Source: Thioclava dalianensis
GTDB lineage: Bacteria > Pseudomonadota > Alphaproteobacteria > Rhodobacterales > Rhodobacteraceae
Length of the DNA stretch: 64,000 bases
Direction: 5' to 3'
Assembly (NCBI RefSeq): GCF_000715505.1
Contig: NZ_JHEH01000006.1
Span: 62,001-126,000, forward strand
The translations under genes and the position numbers were made by a program. Shown piece after piece: positions 1 to 8,187 of the stretch. Position 1 is the first letter of the stretch, and every line of letters starts with the position of its first letter. The notes under the pieces are model-generated. The model saw only the letters and a list, made by a program, of their open reading frames with translations. It was not told the origin of the DNA and did not search any database.

Positions 1-529
1 ATTCGTAGATCTCTCGGCGTGAAAGCTGGAAGAAGAAGAGCGTCCCGATATAGATCAGCGCCTGCGCCAAAATCGCAGGTGCCAGCAGAAGCACATCGGC
101 GGCATCGGGCATCGACGCACCGCTGCCGCCTTTGTCTTTGCCGCCCTCAGAGGCCGGGGTGATCGCGTCCGAGACTTCCTTGCTGGCGTCCTGAAACCCT
201 TTGAAAGTCGATTGCAGGTCATGGACGCTCGAGCGCATGTCGTTCCAGACCTTGGGGGCCTGATCGATCATATTGGCGGCGAGCGGCTGGATCACGACAA
301 CCAGAAGCGCCGCGACAAGCAGTGAGATTACGAGCGAAGTCAGCGCCCCCCAGACAGGCGGTAGACCTCGATTTTCCCATGCATCGGAAATCGGTGAGAG
401 GACAATGCCCACGACCAGTGCAAGCACCACCGGGGCAATCAGGCTCTCCACCTGTTCGAGCGCTCCAACTACCACCACGACGGCAATAATTATGACGGAG
501 GCGCGCGACAGGGTCTCCAGGCGATTCAT
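1..529 (-). CDS. AI-2E family (PerM-like) membrane permease, C-terminus cut by window edge
   Basis: The reverse strand from the ATG at 529 reads 176 codons without a stop and runs off the window start. The N-terminal half has two hydrophobic segments (about residues 10-45 and 60-82), then an amphipathic soluble stretch rich in D/K/Q, then a third hydrophobic segment near residue 150. This is the N-terminal layout of the AI-2E/PerM transporter family (PF01594), which usually has about 350 residues. These are polytopic inner-membrane proteins proposed to export small molecules; the substrate here is unknown. An EcfG-type promoter lies about 30-50 bases upstream, tying it to the stress genes that follow. 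Family assignment is fairly sure; function is inference. Confidence 0.75.
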   Translation of the reverse strand, partial: MNRLETLSRASVIIIAVVVVVGALEQVESLIAPVVLALVVGIVLSPISDAWENRGLPPVWGALTSLVISLLVAALLVVVIQPLAANMIDQAPKVWNDMRSSVHDLQSTFKGFQDASKEVSDAITPASEGGKDKGGSGASMPDAADVLLLAPAILAQALIYIGTLFFFQLSRREIYE

Positions 530-559
530 GGTATGTGTGTAACTCCTGCTTTCGTGAAC

Positions 560-584
560 AACGCCACGTATCGCTCGCGGTTCC
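560..584 (-). promoter_or_regulatory. EcfG (general stress) type promoter for the AI-2E family gene
   Basis: On the reverse strand GGAAC (584-580), a 16-base spacer and CGTT (563-560) match the alphaproteobacterial EcfG consensus GGAAC-N16/17-cGTT. The -10 end lies about 30 bases before the ATG at 529. Confidence 0.65.
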
Positions 585-617
585 TCGCCGGGTGAGAAAT
601 TCATCACCCGTCCAGAC

Positions 618-643
618 GGAACAGCGGGGATCGATCGGGCGTT
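618..643 (+). promoter_or_regulatory. EcfG (general stress) type promoter for csbD
   Basis: GGAAC at 618-622, a 17-base spacer and CGTT at 640-643 give an exact match to the EcfG consensus, 38 bases before the csbD start codon. It diverges from the promoter at 560-584. Confidence 0.7.
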
Positions 644-680
644 ACCTTTGCAGATCCTAATCACGCGAAAGGAGAGCGTT

Positions 681-878
681 ATGAACTGGGATGAAATCAA
701 AGGTAACTGGAAACAAGTCAAAGGCAAAGCCCGTGAAAAATGGGGCGAGCTGACCGATGACGAGCTGGATCAGGCTCAGGGTCAACGCGAGCAACTCGTT
801 GGCCTCATCCAGAAGAAATACGGCAAGACCAAAGAGGCTGCCGAGCAGGAAGTCGACGCGTGGCGTGCCAAGCACTGA
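681..878 (+). CDS. CsbD family stress-response protein
   Basis: The 65-residue hydrophilic protein begins MNWDEIKGNWKQVKGKAREK, the hallmark opening of the CsbD family (PF05532), and stays rich in K, E and Q. The start at 681 is set by the family N-terminus and a good ribosome site (AAAGGAGAG); an in-frame upstream start at 648 would add residues foreign to the family. CsbD-like proteins accumulate in the cytoplasm under general stress in many bacteria, but no molecular activity is established. The EcfG promoter upstream and the terminator just downstream make it a single-gene unit. Confidence 0.9.
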   Translation: MNWDEIKGNWKQVKGKAREKWGELTDDELDQAQGQREQLVGLIQKKYGKTKEAAEQEVDAWRAKH

Positions 879-902
879 TCGCAGTGACACTTGAATGAGA
901 GA

Positions 903-933
903 GGGCGTATTGCATAAGCGATGCGCCCTTTTT
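903..933 (+). terminator. Rho-independent terminator after csbD
   Basis: An 11-bp stem (GGGCGTATTGC with GCGATGCGCCC, two G-U pairs) and a short loop are followed by TTTTT, 25 bases after the csbD stop. Confidence 0.8.
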
Positions 934-996
934 CATGGGCGCAGGGTCGGGGGCGAGGTGCCAGCGCGCGATGGTGTTCATCCTTCGTAGGACATG

Positions 997-1024
997 AAAA
1001 AGCCGGGCGCTGGGCCCGGCTTTC
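997..1024 (-). terminator. Terminator of the holin-like/DUF3618 operon (possibly bidirectional)
   Basis: AAAGCCGGGC pairs with GCCCGGCTTT around a short loop, just beyond the DUF3618 stop at 1048. The reverse strand ends in a T run, so it fits the leftward operon. Confidence 0.7.
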
Positions 1025-1047
1025 CGCTTTGCTTGACACGGTAGCGA

Positions 1048-2067
1048 TCAGTGCGTCTTGTCGCTCGTCGCGGTGGCTTTTTTAGCGCCGTCGCGCAGAT
1101 GCTCGCCGACGTCGTGGATGGCGCGCGTGGCCTCGTCTGCCAGCTGCTGAGCGAGGCGTTCGCTGAGGTCCTTTCCCGCCGAAATCGCCTGATCCGAGAT
1201 GTCCTGCGCGGTCTTATAGGCCTCGTCGCGCGCGGTATCTGCAACCGAGCCTGCGGCGCGCTTCATCTCGTCGCCAACTTCTCCGGCCAAACGGCGAGCG
1301 CGGCGCTTCTCTTCGGCAAACGCGGCCTGAGCCTCGTCGATGAGACGGTTGGCGCGCGGACCAAGCGAGCGGCGGTTGAACTCGGGCTTGGGCATGACGC
1401 TGACGATCGCGGCACCGATGGCAATCCCGAGCGCGGCCGTGATCACCGGATGATCCTTGACCATCTGCGAGCTGGACTGGCCTGCGCTTTTCACACCTGA
1501 CTGCACACGCAGACGGGCGGAATAGGCGGCCTCACGGGCACGGACGACACGGGCACGCGCATCTTCGCTCAGGTCATGCAGCCCGGTATTGAGCGTGTCG
1601 CGCAGATCAGAGGCGAATTGGCTGACCATCTCGGCGCGCTCTGTGGCGAAATCGCGGGTCTTGTCGAGCGTGCTGCGCGAGTCCAGCTCAAGCTGATGCA
1701 TCCGATCCGACGCGGTTTCACGCAGCTCGTCGATCTCGTCGAGCCAGTCTTCGGTCACGAGGTCATCCGCAGCGAGCGCGTCGAGCGGCGCACGTACGCC
1801 GTCGCTGGCGGGTTTGTCCTTGCGGCTGCTCAACAAAAGCCACGCAAGACCGGCACCGGCGACCGCGAAAGCGACCGGATTGGAGCGCACGGTCTCTTCG
1901 GCTTTCTTGGCCACCGGGCGTGCGTAATCATGGACCATCGCCGACATCTGGTCGGAGAGGTAGTCCGGCGCGATGCGACCGGCGAGATCGGCCAAAGTCG
2001 ATGCCAAATCCGCGCGATCGTCGGTCAGGCGGCTTTCGATTTCCTTGATCGTTGTCTTCTCTGTCAT
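1048..2067 (-). CDS. DUF3618 domain-containing envelope protein
   Basis: The 339-residue protein opens with an N-terminal helix typical of DUF3618 (TIKEIESRLTDDRADLASTL), then a short hydrophobic stretch near residues 86-100 (VAFAVAGAGLAWLLL). A long, charged, alanine-rich coiled-coil region follows, with a second hydrophobic segment near residue 213 (VITAALGIAIGAAIV). It is probably an inner-membrane-anchored protein with helical cytoplasmic arms. Its ATG overlaps the stop of the holin-like gene (ATGA), so the two are translationally coupled. The pair of a Phage_holin_3_6 family gene and a DUF3618 gene is common in alphaproteobacteria. Biochemical role is unknown; a stress role is inferred from the EcfG promoter. 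Confidence 0.8.
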   Translation of the reverse strand: MTEKTTIKEIESRLTDDRADLASTLADLAGRIAPDYLSDQMSAMVHDYARPVAKKAEETVRSNPVAFAVAGAGLAWLLLSSRKDKPASDGVRAPLDALAADDLVTEDWLDEIDELRETASDRMHQLELDSRSTLDKTRDFATERAEMVSQFASDLRDTLNTGLHDLSEDARARVVRAREAAYSARLRVQSGVKSAGQSSSQMVKDHPVITAALGIAIGAAIVSVMPKPEFNRRSLGPRANRLIDEAQAAFAEEKRRARRLAGEVGDEMKRAAGSVADTARDEAYKTAQDISDQAISAGKDLSERLAQQLADEATRAIHDVGEHLRDGAKKATATSDKTH

Positions 2068-2483
2068 TTGAGTGGCTCCTTGAGGGTCTGCATGTCGGCA
2101 GAGAGGTTATCTTTGATACGCTTGGGCGCACGGCCCGCGCGCTTGAGCTGTGCTACGGCGACGAGTGCCAGAATGATTGCGAGGATCGCCAGCGTGGCCC
2201 CCGCGATCAGTGTTGCCGGGGCGCGGTCGAGGCCGAGCCATTCCAGCGCGTAGATCGCGGATTGCACGAGCGGGCCGACGGCGCCGATCCCGAAGATCAA
2301 AGCGACGGCACCGAACAGGGCGGCGTTCTTCACCAGAGATGCGCGATGCACAGCCTCCGCACGCACAAGGTCTGCCTCGGCACGGGCGATTTCCCGGGTT
2401 TGCTCAATCACACGAGCGAACAATTCGGTAATCGTCCGATTGGACCTACCAGTGTTTTGGTTGGCTGCGTCGTCATGGTTCAT
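2064..2483 (-). CDS. Holin-like superfamily (Phage_holin_3_6) membrane protein
   Basis: This 139-residue protein has an N-terminal charged helix (LFARVIEQTREIARAEADLV) followed by two hydrophobic segments around residues 55-75 and 85-108. That is the arrangement of the putative holin-X/phage holin family (PF07332). Such chromosomal copies are not phage lysis genes; they usually sit beside stress-regulated DUF3618 genes, as here. The start at 2483 was chosen because the conserved region begins soon after. An in-frame ATG at 2516 would add 11 residues and cannot be excluded; neither has a strong ribosome site. It is first in a two-gene operon. Confidence 0.75.
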   Translation of the reverse strand: MNHDDAANQNTGRSNRTITELFARVIEQTREIARAEADLVRAEAVHRASLVKNAALFGAVALIFGIGAVGPLVQSAIYALEWLGLDRAPATLIAGATLAILAIILALVAVAQLKRAGRAPKRIKDNLSADMQTLKEPLK

Positions 2484-2535
2484 CGGCGCCCCCGGTTCTG
2501 CCTGACACGGCGACATGCCGCGTTTCTGAGGGTTT

Positions 2536-2560
2536 AACGCAATCTCGACAGAACGGTTCC
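2536..2560 (-). promoter_or_regulatory. EcfG-type promoter for the holin-like/DUF3618 operon
   Basis: Reverse strand GGAAC (2560-2556), a 16-base spacer, CGTT (2539-2536): an exact EcfG consensus, about 50 bases before the ATG at 2483 and 20 before the alternative ATG at 2516. Confidence 0.7.
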
Positions 2561-2722
2561 CGGCGTGTGATCGGCCTGCGCAAAGGGCAGGGAGCGGTTG
2601 GGCAGCGCGCCGCCGCATGTGGGGTCCGCTGCGCGGGCTACCCATTCGCGCGGCGCGCAGGTGGGGGCGCGAAACGGCAATCTGGGCCTGTCAGTTCCCA
2701 AGTCTGTCAGGATTCTTTTCGC

Positions 2723-2747
2723 GGAACCGTGACCGCAATCAGCAGTT
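2723..2747 (+). promoter_or_regulatory. EcfG-type promoter for the DUF1328 gene
   Basis: GGAAC at 2723-2727, a 16-base spacer and AGTT at 2744-2747. Only the least conserved first base of the -10 element differs from the consensus. It lies 64 bases before the start codon. Confidence 0.6.
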
Positions 2748-2811
2748 GATTTCCCAGATGACGCAACGTGAAGGCGTCTTTTAACTGAACACAGATGCAA
2801 GGAGACTTCCC

Positions 2812-2985
2812 ATGCTAGGCTGGGCCCTGACTTTCCTCATCATCGCGCTCATCGCCGCAGCGCTTGGCTTCGGTGGTATTGCCGGTGCATCCGCCGGGAT
2901 CGCACAGATCCTGTTCGTGATCTTCCTTATCCTCTTCGTCGTGGCCATGGTTGCGCGCGCTGTGCGCGGCAAGCCGCCCGTCTGA
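2812..2985 (+). CDS. DUF1328 small membrane protein
   Basis: The 57-residue protein opens [20 protein letters not shown], followed by a Gly/Ala turn and a second hydrophobic helix ending in VARAVRGK. This two-helix hairpin is the DUF1328 (YtjA-like) family. It is predicted to sit in the inner membrane; function is unknown. GGAGA seven bases upstream of the ATG is a good ribosome site. An EcfG-type promoter precedes it and a strong terminator follows, so it is monocistronic. It is too short for many gene finders but clearly real. Confidence 0.88.
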   Translation: MLGWALTFLIIALIAAALGFGGIAGASAGIAQILFVIFLILFVVAMVARAVRGKPPV

Positions 2986-3010
2986 TCGCGGAATCGAAAA
3001 AAATCGAAGA

Positions 3011-3045
3011 AAAAGGCCGCACTCCTTCGGGAGGCGGCCTTTTTT
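3011..3045 (+). terminator. Bidirectional terminator between DUF1328 and fbp
   Basis: AAAAAGGCCGC and GCGGCCTTTTTT are perfectly complementary, with an inner ACTCC/GGGAG extension. The A and T flanks let it serve both converging genes. Confidence 0.85.
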
Positions 3046-3062
3046 CATGTTCTATCGGGGCC

Positions 3063-4037
3063 TTAGCCGTGGTCCGCGATGTACTGCTCGATCCGGGTGA
3101 CCTCGTCTGCCGAGCCGAAAATCAGCGGGCAAAAGCCATGCGGGTGATCGGGCACAAGATCAAGGATGCGGGTTTTGCCGTCGCTGGCGCGACCGCCTGC
3201 CTGCTCGACGATGAAGGCAATCGGGATCGCCTCATAGGCAAGGCGCAGGCGCCCGCTCTCATAGCCCTTGCGGCTGTCCTGCGGATAGAGAAACGCCCCG
3301 CCCTTAAGCATGATCCGGTGCAGGTCGCCAACGGCAGCGGCCAGCCAGCGCATATTGAAGTTTTTGCCGCGTGGGCCGTCGACACCGGCCCGCAGATCCT
3401 GAGCATAGCGTTGCAGGCCCGGATCCCAGAGCCCTTCGTTGGAGGCATTATAGGCAATCATCGAGGTCTTGTCTGACAGCCTGATGCCCTCGGTGGTGAT
3501 CCGAAAATCCCCCGCGGTACGGTCGAGCGTGGCCATATGCACGCCATCGCCCAGCGACCAGACGAAATCCACTGAATGGCCAAAGCAGGCATAGCCCGCC
3601 GCCACTGCCTCGGAGCCCGGGCGGGCAAAGCGTCCGTCGCCTGCCGGATAGATCACAAACAGCATGCCCAGCAGCGCGCAGATCCCGATGGAGCCCGAGC
3701 CGTCGATCGGGTCCATCGCCACGTCAAAGCGGCCCTGAGGGTCGAGCGTGACGATCTCTTCGGCCTCTTCGGAGAGGATATGGCGGATATCGCAATTCCG
3801 AAGCGCTGCCACCATGTGCTCATGCGCGCCGATATCGAGCGCCTTCTGGGCATCGCCGCTGCTATTATCGCCCACGATTGCCGCCGGATTTCCGGGCAAC
3901 AGCCCGGCCGCAAGCCGATCCGCGACGGGCATCAACGCCTCGGAGATATGACGAATGATGCGGCTTGCTCCTTCGTCGGGCAGGCGCGAATGCAGGAATG
4001 CGCCATCGGGCGCGCGGTCATTGGGAAGGGTCAGCAT
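3063..4037 (-). CDS. fbp: Class I fructose-1,6-bisphosphatase
   Basis: The protein carries class I FBPase landmarks: an acidic metal-binding stretch (SEEAEEI), the DPIDGSGSIG metal/substrate signature (usually DPLDGSSNI), and near the C-terminus a substrate-binding block around RLRLAYEAIPIAFIVEQAGG. It hydrolyses fructose-1,6-bisphosphate to fructose-6-phosphate in gluconeogenesis or the Calvin cycle. The start at 4037 has AGGA nine bases upstream and gives 324 residues. A GTG at 4082 overlapping the upstream stop (GTGA) would extend it by 15 residues. The signature is divergent from textbook enzymes, so a related sugar phosphatase cannot be excluded. It follows the dipeptidase on the same strand and is probably co-transcribed. 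Confidence 0.82.
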   Translation of the reverse strand: MLTLPNDRAPDGAFLHSRLPDEGASRIIRHISEALMPVADRLAAGLLPGNPAAIVGDNSSGDAQKALDIGAHEHMVAALRNCDIRHILSEEAEEIVTLDPQGRFDVAMDPIDGSGSIGICALLGMLFVIYPAGDGRFARPGSEAVAAGYACFGHSVDFVWSLGDGVHMATLDRTAGDFRITTEGIRLSDKTSMIAYNASNEGLWDPGLQRYAQDLRAGVDGPRGKNFNMRWLAAAVGDLHRIMLKGGAFLYPQDSRKGYESGRLRLAYEAIPIAFIVEQAGGRASDGKTRILDLVPDHPHGFCPLIFGSADEVTRIEQYIADHG

Positions 4038-4078
4038 CGGCAGGCATCCTGTCTGTCGTTTCGGGCCAAGAGGCGGGG

Positions 4079-5140
4079 TCACTCTTTCCAGACACGGCCA
4101 AGGGCCGCGAGCCAGTTTTCGTGGGCGAGCTTGGCGATCAGTGCGGCGTCATAGCCATGCGCGCGCATCGCGTCGATCAGGCGCGGCAACCCGCTTGCAT
4201 CCCCCAGATCGGGCGGGATTTCGGCACCGTCGAAATCCGAACCAAGCCCGACCCGGTCCTCGCCAAGCATCTCGATCAGGTGGTCGAGGTGGCGCAGCAT
4301 CGGATCGAAGCCGGAAAAGGGCTGCGCCGCGCCGTCTTCGCGCAAGAAGCTGAGCGCATAGTTCAGCCCGACCATCCCGTCGCTGTCGCGGATCATCGCA
4401 AGCTGCCGGTCGGTCAGGTTGCGCGAGGAGCGGCAGAGCGCATGGGCATTGGAATGGGTCGCGATGAGCGGCGCATCGGAGAGCGCTGCGACATCGTTGA
4501 AGCCCTTCTCGTTGAGGTGGCTGAGGTCGATCATGATGCCAAGCTGATTGCACGCGCGCACCAGATCTTTTCCGGCGGGTGTCAGCCCGTCGCCGGTATC
4601 GGGGGTTGAGGGGAAGGCGAAGGGGACACCGTGGCCGAAGGCCGTCGGGCGCGACCAGACCGGCCCAAGGCTGCGCAGCCCCATCGCGTGCCAGACATGC
4701 AGCGCATCGAGATCGGGGCCGATGGCCTCGGCGCCCTCCATATGCAGGATCGCGGCGATCCGGCCTGCCGCCATCGCCGCGCGGATATCGGCGACCGTGC
4801 GGCAGATCGACAGATGACCGCTGCGCTCCATCCAAAGCAGATGGCCCACCATCTCCATCGCGATGGGCAGCGCGTGCTCATAGGGGACGGGCTCCGGCAG
4901 CGGCAGCGCGAAGGGCGGTTCGCGCAGCAGGCTTTGCAGATCGGGCGCGTCATGCGCCTTGGGCGAGGGGATATAGACCGCGAAGAACCCACCCGCGAAA
5001 CCGCCCGCCTTCATGCGCGGCAGATCAAGCTGGCCCTCTCCGGTTTGCGTGAGCCACGTCGTCTCGCGCGCCGCCCGGTCGTGCAGAAGGCGCAGCAGGA
5101 AATCGTTGTGACCATCGAAGATCGGGACCAGATCGCTCAT
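4079..5140 (-). CDS. Membrane dipeptidase family (peptidase M19)
   Basis: The 353-residue protein has the M19 zinc-site motifs: HND near the N-terminus (DGHNDFLLRLL), DLSHLNEKGF in the middle, THSNAHALC with RNLTD after it, and GLGSDFDGA near the C-terminus. These match renal-dipeptidase-type metallohydrolases, which cleave dipeptides including those with a D-residue. No signal peptide is visible, so it is likely cytoplasmic. The start at 5140 has AAGGAC upstream; earlier in-frame codons are non-family sequence. The gene precedes fbp with a 42-base gap or a 4-base overlap depending on the fbp start. Confidence 0.85.
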   Translation of the reverse strand: MSDLVPIFDGHNDFLLRLLHDRAARETTWLTQTGEGQLDLPRMKAGGFAGGFFAVYIPSPKAHDAPDLQSLLREPPFALPLPEPVPYEHALPIAMEMVGHLLWMERSGHLSICRTVADIRAAMAAGRIAAILHMEGAEAIGPDLDALHVWHAMGLRSLGPVWSRPTAFGHGVPFAFPSTPDTGDGLTPAGKDLVRACNQLGIMIDLSHLNEKGFNDVAALSDAPLIATHSNAHALCRSSRNLTDRQLAMIRDSDGMVGLNYALSFLREDGAAQPFSGFDPMLRHLDHLIEMLGEDRVGLGSDFDGAEIPPDLGDASGLPRLIDAMRAHGYDAALIAKLAHENWLAALGRVWKE

Positions 5141-5384
5141 GGGAATATGTCCTTCGTGCAAGAGGGGACGGCGCCCAGCCGCGCAGGGGCGGACAGACGC
5201 GCCACGCCTTATCGTTAGCCCATCGCGCGGCGCAGGCCAACTGCACATGGTTTGGCGCGGATCTGGCGGTTGTGCGCAGGTGCGCCAAAGGCTTCGCAAA
5301 ATACCTGACTAAAATACTATTGAAACTCCGTGAGCGTCTCTGTAAGCGGGCTGCGAGACATGAACAGGAACGGGAGACGGCTTG

Positions 5385-6398
5385 ATGACCCGCAAAGCGC
5401 TTTTGGTGGCAGGATGTATCGTTGCGAGCCTTGCAAGTGGCGGAGTTCGCGCCGAGCCGACCCAGTATCCGCTTGAGATCGAAAATTGCGGACAGACCGT
5501 TACGTTTGATCACGCGCCACAACATGCGGTGGCGCTGGGCCAGAACACCGCCGAGATCATGTTGCTGCTTGGCCTCCAAGATCGGATGGCCGCGACGGCC
5601 TTCTGGCCCAACAAGGTCTTGCCGCAGCTGGCAGAGTCGAATGCGAAAGTGGATGTGCTGAGCGTCGAGTTTCCGACGCTCGAGTCGATTCTCGCCAAGA
5701 AGCCCGATTTCGTGGCGGCTATGCTCGTGACCTTGCTTGGCCCCGACAGCAAAGTCGCGAAACGGACCGATTTCAGCGATCTCGGGATTCCGACTTACCT
5801 GTCTCCCAGCGCCTGCTCGACCGAGAAAATGGCGGGCAATATCTTTGGCAGCCGCGACGAGCTCTGGAGCATGGATCTGGTCTATCAGGAGATCGACGAT
5901 CTCTCGCGGATCTTTGACGTTCAAGATCGCGGACAGGCTTTGATCGCTGATTTCAAGGCCCGCGAAGCGACGCTGCGGGCCAAATTCGCCAAGCGGCCTG
6001 ATCTGACCTTCCTGTTTTGGTTCTCCAGCCTGTCGCCGACCGAGGATGCCTATCTGGGCGGGGGCAATGGGCCCTCTGGCTATATTGCCAATATCCTTGG
6101 CGGCTCCAATGCCATCAAGACCAAAGCGGATTGGCCGTCGGAGGGCTGGGAGGGCATCATCGCCTCCAACCCGACGGTGATCGTGGCCGCTCAGGTGGAC
6201 CGCAAGCGTTGGACGCTCGATTCCGCGGCCAAGAAGATCGAGTTCCTCAAGAGCGATCCTACGGTCAGCCAGATGAGCGCGGTTCAAGCCGGGCGCATCG
6301 TGGTGATGAGCGGCGCAGCGATGAACCCGAGCATCCGCACGCTTTACGGCGCCGAGGAAGTGGCCGCGCAGCTTGATAAGCTCGATCTGCCACAATGA
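5385..6398 (+). CDS. ABC transporter periplasmic binding protein, iron-siderophore/FecB-BtuF type
   Basis: A signal peptide (MTRKALLVAGCIVASLASGG, cleavage probably after VRA) precedes a 310-residue class III binding fold. The domain shows the usual HAVALGQNTAEIMLLLGL opening and a FWFSSLSPTEDAYLGGGNGPSGY stretch in the second lobe. It should capture an iron-siderophore, haem or cobalamin-like ligand and deliver it to the FecCD-type permease that follows. The gene starts a three-gene operon in which both junctions are 4-base ATGA overlaps. The start at 5385 has GGGAG upstream; a TTG one codon earlier is less likely. No TonB-dependent receptor is in the window, so the ligand cannot be named. 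Confidence 0.85.
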   Translation: MTRKALLVAGCIVASLASGGVRAEPTQYPLEIENCGQTVTFDHAPQHAVALGQNTAEIMLLLGLQDRMAATAFWPNKVLPQLAESNAKVDVLSVEFPTLESILAKKPDFVAAMLVTLLGPDSKVAKRTDFSDLGIPTYLSPSACSTEKMAGNIFGSRDELWSMDLVYQEIDDLSRIFDVQDRGQALIADFKAREATLRAKFAKRPDLTFLFWFSSLSPTEDAYLGGGNGPSGYIANILGGSNAIKTKADWPSEGWEGIIASNPTVIVAAQVDRKRWTLDSAAKKIEFLKSDPTVSQMSAVQAGRIVVMSGAAMNPSIRTLYGAEEVAAQLDKLDLPQ

Positions 6399-7426
6399 CG
6401 CCGGACGGAACGCGGGGGGCGGGGCTTGTGCTGCTGCTCGCAGGCTCGATCTCTCTGCTGGGGATCGCCGTCGCGGTCGCGACATCGATCGGTGATTTCC
6501 ACATCGGTCTGCGCACGGTCTTTTGGTCGGTGACCAACGGGCTTGGCCTGACCGAGATCGATATTCCGAAGATCGAGGAAAGCGTGGTCTGGAACCTGCG
6601 CCTGAGCCGCTCTCTGGTTGCCGCGCTCGCGGGGGCCGGATTGGCGATCTGCGGTGCGATCTTGCAGGCGCTGCTGCGCAATCCTCTGGCAGAACCCTTC
6701 GTGCTTGGTGTCTCGGCGGGCGCCTCGACGGGGGCGGTCTGCGTGATCGTTCTGGGACTTGGCGCGGGGGCGCTCTCGCTCTCGCTGGGCGCATTTGCCG
6801 GGGCGTTTGCGGCCTTCGGGATGGTGGCCTTGCTGTCGAACGGCGCCACCAGCGGCCCCAATCACACTATTCTGGCCGGGGTCGCGGCCTCGCAGCTCTT
6901 CAATGCCCTGACCTCCTATATCGTGACGACCGCGGGCAATGCGCAGCAGGCCCGCGATGTCATGTTCTGGCTTCTGGGCAGTTTCGGAGGCGTGCGCTGG
7001 CCCGATTTCCATCTGCTTTTGATCGTGGTGGGCCTTGGGCTGGCGGTCTGTCTGTTGCTGGCCCGGTCGCTCGATGCCTTCACCTTCGGCGATGAGGATG
7101 CCGCAGCGCTTGGCGTGCCGGTCGGTCGCATCCGGCTGGTTTTGTTCGGCGTCACGGCGCTGGTGACCGCGACGATTGTCAGCATGGTCGGCGCGATTGG
7201 CTTTGTGGGTCTGGTGGTGCCGCATGCCGCGCGCTTCCTTATCGGGCCGATGCATATGCGGTTGATCCCGGCCAGTGCAATCGTCGGCGCGGTCTTCATG
7301 GTCGTGGCCGATATCATGTCGCGGGTGATCGTTGCGCAGCAAACGATCCCGATCGGTGTGGTCACGGCGCTGGTGGGCGTGCCGTTCTTTGCGATCATCC
7401 TTTACCGTGCGAGACCGCAGGCATGA
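6395..7426 (+). CDS. FecCD-type iron ABC transporter permease
   Basis: The 343-residue protein has about nine hydrophobic segments and the FecCD family signatures: RLSRSLVAALAGAGLAICGA, LLRNPLAEPFVLGVSAGAS and, near the C-terminus, VGAIGFVGLVVPHAARFLIG. The last is the BtuC/FecCD loop that contacts the ATPase. It would form a homodimeric inner-membrane channel for an iron chelate or related cofactor. It overlaps the binding-protein stop (ATGA) and is followed by the ATPase with another overlap, so the three subunits are translated together. Confidence 0.9.
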   Translation: MTPDGTRGAGLVLLLAGSISLLGIAVAVATSIGDFHIGLRTVFWSVTNGLGLTEIDIPKIEESVVWNLRLSRSLVAALAGAGLAICGAILQALLRNPLAEPFVLGVSAGASTGAVCVIVLGLGAGALSLSLGAFAGAFAAFGMVALLSNGATSGPNHTILAGVAASQLFNALTSYIVTTAGNAQQARDVMFWLLGSFGGVRWPDFHLLLIVVGLGLAVCLLLARSLDAFTFGDEDAAALGVPVGRIRLVLFGVTALVTATIVSMVGAIGFVGLVVPHAARFLIGPMHMRLIPASAIVGAVFMVVADIMSRVIVAQQTIPIGVVTALVGVPFFAIILYRARPQA

Positions 7427-8187
7427 GTATCGTTGCGCAAAATCTCGTTTGGGGCGTCAAGCGCAAGACCATCGTGTCGGATGTCTCGCTGTCGGTTGCA
7501 CCGGGCGAAACGCTGGGACTGATTGGTCCCAACGGCTCGGGCAAATCCTCGTTGCTGCGCCTGCTTGCCGGGCTCAGGCGGCCCCAATCCGGCCGGGTGG
7601 CGTTCAACGGACAAGATATCGCGAAACTCCCGCGCCGCGCTTTGGCGCGCCAATGTGCTTTCGTGCAGCAAAGTGCGGCGAGCGATACGAATATGAGCGT
7701 GCGCGATGTCGTCAAGCTGGGCCGGACACCGCATCGCTCGGCCCTCTCGGCATGGTCTTCCGCCGATGAGGCCGCGGTGCGCGATGCCTTGACGCGGGTC
7801 GATATGCTGGGCCATGCGGGCCAACCGTGGATGACCCTGTCGGGCGGTGAGCGTCAGCGGGTGCATATCGCCAAGGCGCTCGCGCAGGAACCGACGAGGA
7901 TGATCCTCGATGAGCCCACGAACCATCTCGACATACATCATCAGATCGAAATCCTGCGGCTCGTCCGCGCGCTTGAGATGACAAATATCGTGGCGCTGCA
8001 TGACCTCAATCTTGCGGCGATGTTCTGTGACCGGATCGTCGTTTTGCAGGGCGGCTCGGTTCATGCGTCGGGCACGCCTGAAGAGGTGCTGACCGAGGAC
8101 CTTTTGCAAGAGATTTTCCGGGTGCGCGCGCGGGTCGCCACCTCGCCCTATCACGGTCGCCCGCAGATCGATTTCTTGCCCGAATAG
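7423..8187 (+). CDS. ABC transporter ATP-binding protein, FecE/FepC type
   Basis: The 254-residue ATPase has Walker A (GPNGSGKSS, about residue 37), the ABC signature LSGGERQRV, Walker B followed by DEPTNHLD, and a switch histidine in ALHDLNLA. The order and sequence match the FepC/FecE/BtuD group that powers FecCD permeases. It is the last gene of the importer operon. No clear terminator follows. Confidence 0.92.
   Translation: MSIVAQNLVWGVKRKTIVSDVSLSVAPGETLGLIGPNGSGKSSLLRLLAGLRRPQSGRVAFNGQDIAKLPRRALARQCAFVQQSAASDTNMSVRDVVKLGRTPHRSALSAWSSADEAAVRDALTRVDMLGHAGQPWMTLSGGERQRVHIAKALAQEPTRMILDEPTNHLDIHHQIEILRLVRALEMTNIVALHDLNLAAMFCDRIVVLQGGSVHASGTPEEVLTEDLLQEIFRVRARVATSPYHGRPQIDFLPE

Noticed and set aside
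2064-2483. Prophage, suggested by the holin-like protein
   Set aside because: No phage structural, integrase or lysis genes are nearby; the gene belongs to a chromosomal stress operon.
5025-6794. 589-codon open frame on the minus strand across the iron-transporter genes
   Set aside because: Its product is Arg/Pro-rich low-complexity sequence with no family motif, and the plus strand encodes clear binding-protein and permease genes. It is a shadow of high-GC coding DNA.
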